Part shown: positions 7,740 through 13,425 of the stretch, piece by piece
How the letters are laid out: each line of letters starts with the position of its first letter
Numbering within the stretch: the stretch's first letter is position 1
NCBI GenBank assembly: GCA_905215725.1
Contig: CAJMRD010000023.1
Location: 1-26,851 of the forward strand
Reading direction: 5' to 3'
Source of the DNA: an uncultured bacterium
GTDB taxonomy: Bacteria > Actinomycetota > Coriobacteriia > Coriobacteriales > Coriobacteriaceae
DNA length: 26,851 bases
Notes under the pieces: model-generated
The model's database searches: none
Told to the model about the DNA's origin: nothing
The model's input: only the letters and a program-made list of their open reading frames with translations
Made by a program: the position numbers and the translations under genes

Positions 7740-8873
7740 CTACAGGAGCTCGATTTTGCCGTCCTTCACCGTCAACCCCATATTGCCCGAGAGCAAATCG
7801 TCCAGGCGTGAGCCCACGAGCTCGAAGCGCCAGCCTTCGCGCAGGGGGCTCTGCTCGGGGTGCTCAATATAGTCGGCCAGGTCATCGCGCGAGGCAATGA
7901 CCGAGGTCGCCACGCCCGAGCGCTCGGCAACTAGACGAATGAGCGCATACATCAGGTCCGTCACGCTCTCCAACTCCGGAGAGATCTGACGATGCCCGCG
8001 CACCATGAGCGGCAGGCGATCGTGCGGGCAGCTCGCGCCGCGCTTGATGGCCATGAGCGCGCCGTCCACGTCGCGCTCCCCCAACTGATCGGTACCGCGA
8101 ATGCTACGGAACTCCTCAACGCGCACGGGATTGCGCTTAACGAGCGCAAGCAGCGTGTCGTCGGACATGACCCACTTGCGCGGGATGTTACGGCGCTCGG
8201 CGCGATCCTCGCGCCAGGCGGCGAGCTCGCGCGCGATGCCCAACTGGTGACGGCTGCACGAATTGATGCGCTTGACCTTACGGAACGCCTCGTGGCGATC
8301 GGCACGGTAGTGCGACTCATCGACCAGAGGACGCAACTCGTCGAGCACCCAGTCCACGCGGCCCAGCTCGCGCAGGCGGCTCATCATCTCGGTATAGGCG
8401 ACGATCAGGTATTTGACGTCATCGATCGCGTACTCAATCTGCTTATCGGTCAGCGGGCGACGCGACCAGTCGGTCAGCGACTCGGTCTTGGGCAGCGAGA
8501 CGCCGCAAAACGTCTGCACGAGCGCGCCGTAGGAAATCTGCTGGCGCTCGCCCAAAAAAGCGGCGGCGACCTGCGTATCGAAAATCGGTCGTGGCAGCAC
8601 GCCCACGGTATGGAGCATGACCTCCATATCCTGCGAGCAGGCGTGGAAGACCTTGGTCACGCTCTCGTCGGCCATAAGCTCGGCCAGCGGCGAGAGGTCG
8701 TCGATTACCAGGGGATCGACCGCGACGCTCTCGGCAGGGGTGGCAATCTGAACCAAGCACAGACGCGGATGGAACGTGCGCTCGCGCAAAAACTCGGTAT
8801 CGACGGCAATCGCGTCGAACTTACGGGCGCGCTGGCAAAAGTCGAGTAGAGCCTGATGTGTGGAAATGTACAT
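7740..8873 (-). CDS. rnd: Ribonuclease D
   Basis: A 3'-5' exoribonuclease of the DEDD family that trims tRNA and other structured RNA 3' ends. From the chosen ATG (8873) the protein has 377 residues. ExoI is AIAVDTEFLRER (Asp25, Glu27), ExoII is VFHACSQDMEVM, and ExoIII is YAIDDVKYLIVAY with the Tyr and Asp typical of DEDDy enzymes. An HRDC domain follows at about residues 200-280 (LAAWREDRAERRNIPRKWVMSDDTLLAL), and a second HRDC-like helical part may follow. The start is set by alignment of DTEF near residue 25, as in E. coli RNase D; the ribosome site is poor (GGGTTG), and an in-frame GTG at 8909 is the alternative. It is transcribed divergently from the lipid kinase gene. Confidence 0.93.
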   Translation of the reverse strand: MYISTHQALLDFCQRARKFDAIAVDTEFLRERTFHPRLCLVQIATPAESVAVDPLVIDDLSPLAELMADESVTKVFHACSQDMEVMLHTVGVLPRPIFDTQVAAAFLGERQQISYGALVQTFCGVSLPKTESLTDWSRRPLTDKQIEYAIDDVKYLIVAYTEMMSRLRELGRVDWVLDELRPLVDESHYRADRHEAFRKVKRINSCSRHQLGIARELAAWREDRAERRNIPRKWVMSDDTLLALVKRNPVRVEEFRSIRGTDQLGERDVDGALMAIKRGASCPHDRLPLMVRGHRQISPELESVTDLMYALIRLVAERSGVATSVIASRDDLADYIEHPEQSPLREGWRFELVGSRLDDLLSGNMGLTVKDGKIELL

Positions 8874-8971
8874 ATCAACCCATCGAATAAGGTTAGGCCC
8901 GAAAAACACGGGTAGGATATCGGCATTGCCTTACAACTATACTCGGTTAGTCACAGAACGGGAACGTAAGT

Positions 8972-9889
8972 ATGCGCTGCCTTATCATCCACAACCCGGC
9001 ATCGGGCCCCAGCTCAGATGAAATCTACGCATTTACGCACGCCCTCGCGCAGGGCGGCGACGAGGTCGTGATGCGCTTTATCGGCGATGGCATGGAGCCC
9101 GAGGACGCCGTGGCAGACGTGCGCGAGTTTGATCGCGTGGTCGTTTCGGGCGGCGACGGCACCGTCTCCAACGTGCTCGATCAGATGCGCGGATGCGGTG
9201 TCCCCGCGCTCGTCTTCCCCTCCGGTACGGCCTGCCTGTTCTTCAACAACATCGGCAATGCCCCTGAGGCGGCGGCGCTCGCCAAGGCCTGCCGCGCCGG
9301 TCGCACGGTCAAAGTGGACATGGGCGAGCTCTTTTGGCTCGACGAGGACGGCAACGAGAAGCGCCACGGCTTTATCATCATCGCCGGCTCGGGCTTCGAC
9401 GCCGAGATCATGATGAAAGCCGCTCCCACCAAAAACGACATCGGTGAGATCGCCTACTTCCTCTCCGCGCTCGCCACGCCCAACCCCACGGTGGCGCACT
9501 TTACGATTGAGCACGACGGCATTGTCGAGGAGCTCGACGGCATCTGCTGTATGGCGGGCAATACCTCGGTCATCCAAAACGACATCAACCTGTTCCCCGA
9601 CTGCCGCATGAACGATGGCATGGTCGACATTGCGGTCATCGAACCCGTGCGCACCGTGCAGCTGTTGCCTACCGTGATCACCGCTGCGCTTGACCCCGCC
9701 GGCAAGGTGCTCGGGCGCCCGCAATTCAAGATCATCCAGACCAAGGAAGCCAAGATCACCTGTACCCCGTCGCTGGGCATGCAGTTCGATGGCGAGATTA
9801 TCTCCAGCAATTCGGGCGTCTTTGGAGCCCGCGCACTTCCGCAATGCCTCGACCTCATCGTCGACGAATTCTCCCCACTCGGAAAATAG
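8972..9889 (+). CDS. Diacylglycerol/sphingosine kinase-family lipid kinase
   Basis: A 305-residue soluble protein of the DagK/YegS/BmrU family, which phosphorylates lipid-like diols using ATP. The N-terminal nucleotide domain carries HNPASG (residues 7-12) and the hallmark VVSGGDGTVSNVL (GGDGT at 60-64). The beta-rich C-terminal domain has FIIIAGSGFDAEIM and a typical C-terminal MQFDGEIISSNSG. The likely substrate is diacylglycerol or a polyprenol-like lipid; sequence alone does not decide. The ATG at 8972 has only a weak purine-rich upstream region (GGGAACG). The stop codon overlaps the GGAGG ribosome site of the 30-residue membrane peptide that follows, suggesting co-translation. It diverges from rnd. 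Confidence 0.9.
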   Translation: MRCLIIHNPASGPSSDEIYAFTHALAQGGDEVVMRFIGDGMEPEDAVADVREFDRVVVSGGDGTVSNVLDQMRGCGVPALVFPSGTACLFFNNIGNAPEAAALAKACRAGRTVKVDMGELFWLDEDGNEKRHGFIIIAGSGFDAEIMMKAAPTKNDIGEIAYFLSALATPNPTVAHFTIEHDGIVEELDGICCMAGNTSVIQNDINLFPDCRMNDGMVDIAVIEPVRTVQLLPTVITAALDPAGKVLGRPQFKIIQTKEAKITCTPSLGMQFDGEIISSNSGVFGARALPQCLDLIVDEFSPLGK

Positions 9890-9898
9890 GAGGACCCC

Positions 9899-9991
9899 AT
9901 GAACGACAATCCCCTGCTTGGCTTTATCGTCATCGTTTTGGCCATGCTCGTCGGCTATGCGATCAACGTGATCCACCGCCGGAAGAAGTAA
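9899..9991 (+). CDS. 30-residue single-helix membrane peptide
   Basis: A small ORF beginning at ATG 9899, preceded by a strong AGGAGG site that overlaps the stop codon region of the lipid kinase (TAGGAGGACCCC). The translated peptide starts MNDNPLLG, has one hydrophobic helix (residues 9-23) and ends in a basic tail, HRRKK, giving an N-out/C-in topology. It encodes 30 residues, with stop TAA at 9989-9991, just before the operon terminator. I do not recognise a family. Position, ribosome site and terminator together argue that it is translated; a role as a partner or membrane tether of the kinase is only a guess. Confidence 0.7.
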   Translation: MNDNPLLGFIVIVLAMLVGYAINVIHRRKK

Positions 9992-10027
9992 TTCCACATT
10001 GGTATGATATTCATCCAATTATCGTCT

Positions 10028-10070
10028 CCCCTGCTGTTTATGCATTTGCCAAACAGCGGGGGATTTTCTT
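10028..10070 (+). terminator. Strong intrinsic terminator after the lipid kinase operon
   Basis: CCCC plus TGCTGTTT (10028-10039) pairs with AAACAGCGGGGG (10051-10062), a 12-bp stem with one G-T pair and an 11-nt loop, followed by ATTTTCTTT. It lies ~37 nt after the small-peptide stop. Confidence 0.9.
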
Positions 10071-10146
10071 TGCGCCCCGTGCAAGGCGCTTTATTCAGGT
10101 AATGTAATTGCAGGACGTCTTTATTAAAGTAAAGCTACAAACCGAG

Positions 10147-10152
10147 TATAAT
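10147..10152 (+). promoter_or_regulatory. -10 box of C69 peptidase promoter
   Basis: Perfect TATAAT; the -35 region is weak (TTAAAG, 17 nt upstream). This leaves a ~140-nt 5' leader before the peptidase gene. The leader contains a stem-loop near the ribosome site. The rest of the 9992-10297 gap is A/T-rich and shows no coding region. Confidence 0.55.
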
Positions 10153-10254
10153 TAACCACTCATCGCATATTTCATTACGCTTATCGAGTAAGTTTCTTTC
10201 ATAGATGAATATTGTTTCTAGTTCGTTACGCTAATGAGGTGTCTTTATTGGCTG

Positions 10255-10278
10255 AAGCCCTCTGGCGACAGAGGGCTT
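10255..10278 (+). other. Stem-loop in the C69 peptidase leader
   Basis: A perfect 9-bp stem, AAGCCCTCT (10255-10263) with AGAGGGCTT (10270-10278) on a GGCGAC loop. A short TTTC follows, and the GGGAGGG ribosome site starts ~10 nt later. It could be an attenuator-like or RNA-stabilising element; I could not match it to a known riboswitch class. Confidence 0.55.
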
Positions 10279-10297
10279 TCGCACGCTGGGAGGGAAA

Positions 10298-12244
10298 ATG
10301 AGGAAAACTCACCCCGTCAACGCGCTCAAGAAGCTAGGCATAGGCCTCGCCTTTGGAGCTGCAACCATCATGTCCATGCCGACCTCTGCGCTCGCCTGCA
10401 CGCAGGTCTATATGGGCAACAAGCTGACGGCCGACGGTAATACGTACTACGGCCGTGCTGAGGACTACCGCAAGCGTTACCTCAAGCACTTTGGCATCGA
10501 GCCTTCGTTTGGCCCTGGTCACACCTACAGCTCGGATGAGTCTGCATTCGTGTATACCTCGACCAAGACCTCGTATCGCTACACCTATGTGCGTGACCAC
10601 CCCAGTCAGTGGGACGAGCGCTGGGATGCCTACTCCGAGGCTGGCATCAACGAGAAGGGTGTCTCCTGCTCCGCCACGCTGACCACCTACATGAATGCAG
10701 CTGCCAAGGCTGCGGACCCCCTGACCGATACTGGCATTGGCGAATATAGCTACGGCAGCGTAATCTTGGGCGAAAGCGCCACGGCACGTGAGGGTGTCGA
10801 ACTCCTCGGCAAGATCATCGACGACCAGGGCGCCTGCGGCAACGACCAGATTATCATCTCCGACAACAATGAGACCTGGCTGTTCGCCGCACTTTCCGGC
10901 CATCAGTGGATCGCCATGAAGCTCGCTGACGACGTCGCGTCGCTCAACCCTAACATCGGCAACCTCAACTACAAGGTTGACCTCAACGACACCGATAACT
11001 GCCTCCACTCCGAGGGCATCGAATCTATGCCCAAGGAGAAGGGCTTCGCCAAGTACTTCGATGATGGCCAGTTCGACGTTGCCCAGACCTACGGCGAGGA
11101 AATTAGCGAAAATGCCATGCACTCTTGGGCACGTTATGTCCAGGGTCGCGCTTACTTCGATGCGCCGCTCACCGAGGGCACCGACTATAAGATCGTAAAG
11201 GACACGCGCGAAAACGCCCGCGCCACGACCGGCGCTCTGCCCTTCGAGGCACAGCCCCTGTTCTTCCAGCCTGGCAAATCCAACTGGAACACCTTTGAGA
11301 TGATCCGCGCGTTTGGCAACCGCGGCGAGAAGGCCCCGGGCCTCAACGCCAACACCGACGGCGCCTACGCCATCGGTACCGAAAGCAACAGCGAAATCAA
11401 CCTCTTCCAGATTCGCGATGGCCTCGATCCCGAGATCGCAACCATCCAATGGGAAATGCTCTCCCGCGCCGCGTACTCCGTCGCCATCCCCTTCTACTCC
11501 GCACTGCTCACCGAGGTTAGCCCGTATTTCAGCGACCAGACCGTCTCCTACGATCACTGCAAAGAGACGGACATCGTAAACAACGAAGAACCCGAGAACT
11601 CCATCAATTACGTCCTCATGGACATCAGCTCCCTCTGCTTCGAGCATCCCGAGCTGCTCGGCGTCAACGTCCGCACCTACCTCGACGCCCTCCAGAACGA
11701 GCTCGTCGAGCAGAACTTGGAAGTCGACGAGGTCATGCAGGCCACCGAGGGCACCGAGGCCCGTACCGCCCTGGCAAACAAGGCCGGCAATGCTGCCACC
11801 GAGAACACCTACGTCAAGTGCAAGGCCTTGCTCCAGGAGATGCGCGCCTATCTGAAGGCTGAGAACTTCGACCAGCCCTTCACCCCGAGCGACCTGAACA
11901 CCGAGACCAACGGCCTCAAGGTATCCATCACCTACGCCAAGGACGCTCTTGCCACCGACCCGGTAACCCCGGATCAGCCTGGCACTCCCGAGCAGCCTGG
12001 TACTCCTGAGCAGCCCGGTACCCCCGAGCAGCCCGCTAAGCCCGAGCAGCCCACCACCAAGCCCGAGAAGCCTGGCAAGTCGGACACCACGACCACGGTA
12101 ACCACCAACAAGGCGAACACCAAGGGCGGCCTGCCCACCACCGGTGATCGTTTTGATGGCCGCGTGGTGGCTGCATTCGCCATCGCTGGCGTTGCCGTCA
12201 TCTCCGCGGGCGGTTACTTCCTCTACCGTCGCAATAAGGAGTAA
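10298..12244 (+). CDS. Secreted, LPTTG-anchored C69-family dipeptidase
   Basis: A 648-residue surface protein. Residues 1-33 form a signal peptide (KKLGIGLAFGAATIMSMP, then TSALA) whose predicted signal-peptidase cut before Cys34 leaves an N-terminal Cys, the nucleophile of the Ntn-hydrolase C69 (PepD) family. The Cys is followed by the family-typical start CTQVYMGNKLTADGNTYYGR. The catalytic domain extends to about residue 480 and includes the AGINEKGVSCSATLTT block. A helical region is followed by a Pro/Glu-rich spacer of 18-bp repeats (PGTPEQ), then sortase signal LPTTG at 612-616, a hydrophobic helix and basic tail YRRNKE. Role: cell-wall-linked dipeptide release from peptides outside the cell. 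The A-L-A before Cys is not a lipobox, so lipidation is less likely. Start ATG 10298 has GGGAGGG upstream. Confidence 0.93.
   Translation: MRKTHPVNALKKLGIGLAFGAATIMSMPTSALACTQVYMGNKLTADGNTYYGRAEDYRKRYLKHFGIEPSFGPGHTYSSDESAFVYTSTKTSYRYTYVRDHPSQWDERWDAYSEAGINEKGVSCSATLTTYMNAAAKAADPLTDTGIGEYSYGSVILGESATAREGVELLGKIIDDQGACGNDQIIISDNNETWLFAALSGHQWIAMKLADDVASLNPNIGNLNYKVDLNDTDNCLHSEGIESMPKEKGFAKYFDDGQFDVAQTYGEEISENAMHSWARYVQGRAYFDAPLTEGTDYKIVKDTRENARATTGALPFEAQPLFFQPGKSNWNTFEMIRAFGNRGEKAPGLNANTDGAYAIGTESNSEINLFQIRDGLDPEIATIQWEMLSRAAYSVAIPFYSALLTEVSPYFSDQTVSYDHCKETDIVNNEEPENSINYVLMDISSLCFEHPELLGVNVRTYLDALQNELVEQNLEVDEVMQATEGTEARTALANKAGNAATENTYVKCKALLQEMRAYLKAENFDQPFTPSDLNTETNGLKVSITYAKDALATDPVTPDQPGTPEQPGTPEQPGTPEQPAKPEQPTTKPEKPGKSDTTTTVTTNKANTKGGLPTTGDRFDGRVVAAFAIAGVAVISAGGYFLYRRNKE
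11975..12046 (+). repeat. 18-bp tandem repeats encoding PGTPEQ-type spacer
   Basis: Four in-frame 18-bp units, three of them nearly identical (cag-cct-ggc-act-ccc-gag type) and the fourth degenerate, encode QPGTPE three times and QPAKPE. This is a wall-spanning spacer; slippage could change its length. Confidence 0.85.
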
Positions 12245-12252
12245 CGTCCTAG

Positions 12253-12292
12253 CTGAGCGGGCAAGGCAGCAATGGCAGCCTCGCCCGCTCAG
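12253..12292 (+). terminator. Terminator after the C69 peptidase gene
   Basis: A perfect 10-bp stem, CTGAGCGGGC (12253-12262) with GCCCGCTCAG (12283-12292), about 20 nt apart and close to the stop codon, followed by CCCGCTCTTTTGG. The terminator-like T-run is offset by 6 nt, so it is moderate evidence. Confidence 0.7.
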
Positions 12293-12324
12293 CCCGCTCT
12301 TTTGGCCGGTGGGAAACCCGCCTG

Positions 12325-12378
12325 AAATCTTTTTAAAAAAGATTTCCCCGCACACACTTCGCTGTGCTATAGTGCAGC
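12325..12378 (+). promoter_or_regulatory. Promoter region of the Trp-leader/ECF operon
   Basis: An extended -10 box, TGCTATAGT (TATAGT at 12368-12373 with TG at 12365-12366), is preceded by a perfect 21-bp A/T-only-flanked inverted repeat (12325-12345; arms AAATCTTTTT and AAAAAGATTT). The -35 region (around 12343-12350) is poor, as often with extended -10 promoters. The -10 box lies in an 18-bp dyad with conserved parts GCTG, CTATAG and CAGC (12361-12378), a possible operator. Transcription would start ~12380, about 50 nt before the leader peptide. Confidence 0.55.
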
Positions 12379-12431
12379 GCAACAGCAACTAGGTGCGACC
12401 GCGCCACGGCATCACGAAAGGAGCCACCAAC

Positions 12432-12500
12432 ATGAAGAACACGATGAAGTCTCTCAACAACTGGTGGTGGCGTGATGCGAATACGATCGGTCGACAGTGA
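12432..12500 (+). CDS. Tryptophan leader peptide (attenuator)
   Basis: A 22-codon ORF with AAAGGAG 8 nt before its ATG. It reads MKNTMKSLNN, then three consecutive TGG codons (12462-12470), then nine further residues and TGA at 12498-12500. Such runs of Trp codons in a short translated leader, followed by an intrinsic terminator and a biosynthesis or transport operon, are the signature of classical trp attenuation. The third Trp codon lies in a predicted stem: GGCGTGA (12469-12475) with TCACGCC (12506-12512). Ribosome stalling at the Trp codons during tryptophan shortage would break that stem. The 12645-15916 operon encodes an ECF transporter, so the leader predicts a tryptophan transport function. 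Confidence 0.85.
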   Translation: MKNTMKSLNNWWWRDANTIGRQ

Positions 12501-12536
12501 GTCCCTCACGCCTGTTTTTGCGCTCTAGGTGATTGG

Positions 12537-12567
12537 AAGGCCTCCGGTTTCGACCGGGGGCCTTTTT
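12537..12567 (+). terminator. Attenuator terminator upstream of the ECF S gene
   Basis: AAGGCCTCCGGT (12537-12548) and ACCGGGGGCCTT (12553-12564) form a 12-bp stem, one G-T pair, on a TTCG loop, followed by TTTTTC (12563-12568). It lies 36 nt after the leader stop codon, before the S-component ribosome site, and acts as the regulated terminator. Confidence 0.9.
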
Positions 12568-12644
12568 CTATCTCGAGCCCGATCGCATTCGCATCACGCG
12601 CCTCCGCTTTTCTCTTGCACTCCCATTCCGAAAGGATTTTCACC

Positions 12645-13217
12645 ATGTCTCAGAACACCACCGCCACCCAGCCCCGCACCGTCCAGACCGCCGACCGTGG
12701 CAAACTCGATGTCCGCGCCCTCGTCCTGCTTGCCATCCTGCTCGCCGCCGGCTTCATCCTCAACTTCACCGTCGGCAAGGCCATCTCGGGCATCTCGGGC
12801 GGCATGATCAGCCCCGAGTTCATCATCTCGGCCTTCTGCCTCACCATCCTGGTCGTTCGCCCCAACATCGGCCAGGCGCTCGTTATTGGCCTCATCTCGG
12901 CTGCCGTGATCCAGATCACCACCACTTCGCCTTTCGTAGATTTTGCCGCCGAGGGCATCGCCGCCATGCTTATGGCCGGCATCGTCAACGCCGCCGGCAA
13001 GAACGGTCAGGTCAAGCCCGCGATCGCCATTGTCGCAACCTTCCTGACCACCTTTGTCTCCGGCGTCATCTTCATGGTCATCAAGATGGCCATGCTCGGC
13101 GTGGTCGGCGAGCTCGCCGCCGCCATGCTGCCCGTCGTCGCCATGACCGCCGTCTTTAACGCCATTCTGGTCGGCGCCCTCTACATGCCCATCCAGAAGG
13201 CCCTTAAGCTCAACTAA
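12645..13217 (+). CDS. ECF transporter S component, predicted tryptophan-specific
   Basis: A 190-residue hydrophobic protein with a polar N-terminus (1-25) and about six membrane segments, the size and profile of ECF substrate-binding S components. The segment GGMISPEFIISAFCLTILVV resembles tryptophan-transport S proteins of the TrpP type, though that resemblance is weak by eye. The stronger evidence for tryptophan is the upstream leader peptide with three Trp codons and terminator. AAAGGA lies 8 nt before the ATG at 12645; an earlier in-frame ATG at 12615 lacks a good site. Downstream genes encode the ECF ATPase and T components, although a 208-nt gap with a long inverted repeat intervenes. 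Substrate binding in the membrane and energy coupling through EcfT are the expected roles. Confidence 0.82.
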   Translation: MSQNTTATQPRTVQTADRGKLDVRALVLLAILLAAGFILNFTVGKAISGISGGMISPEFIISAFCLTILVVRPNIGQALVIGLISAAVIQITTTSPFVDFAAEGIAAMLMAGIVNAAGKNGQVKPAIAIVATFLTTFVSGVIFMVIKMAMLGVVGELAAAMLPVVAMTAVFNAILVGALYMPIQKALKLN

Positions 13218-13223
13218 CCTGCT

Positions 13224-13324
13224 CGGCTTTACGAGCCACCCCATCTTGGCGTTCATTCGTCGCTCGCGTACCCAAGTACGCTTCGTTCCTCTTTCGCGCC
13301 AACCTGGGGCACCTCGTAAAGCCG
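13224..13324 (+). repeat. ~100-nt inverted repeat between S and ATPase genes
   Basis: An extended imperfect hairpin. The outer arms are perfect 12-mers, CGGCTTTACGAG (13224-13235) and CTCGTAAAGCCG (13313-13324). Inside are CCCCA/TGGGG (13239-13243 with 13305-13309), TTGGCG/CGCCAA (13246-13251 with 13297-13302) and an apical GCGTAC-CCAA-GTACGC (13266-13281). The element occupies the only large gap in the operon and may be a mobile intergenic repeat or an RNA processing/stability element. No coding potential was found within it. Confidence 0.75.
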
Positions 13325-13425
13325 TCTCCGTACTTCACCACCAAAGACTGTCCCAAACAACGAGCTCATGGACGTTCTTATACGGTTCGTCATTCAAGAA
13401 ACACCGATGACTATGAAAGGTATCC

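Noticed and set aside
10153..10297. Known riboswitch (fluoride, c-di-GMP, TPP, cobalamin types) in the C69 leader
   Set aside because: I compared remembered consensus elements and none matched; only a stem-loop is supported.
11975..12046. CRISPR-like tandem repeats
   Set aside because: They are adjacent 18-bp units without spacers and in frame with a Pro-rich protein linker.
10334..12388. 684-residue minus-strand ORF
   Set aside because: Opposite to the C69 peptidase gene, which has signal peptide, catalytic Cys and LPTTG. The antisense frame is a GC-codon artefact.
12432..12500. Trp leader as random small ORF
   Set aside because: Considered because it is only 22 codons, but the ribosome site, three TGG codons, a stem at the codons and the terminator make chance unlikely; kept as a feature.
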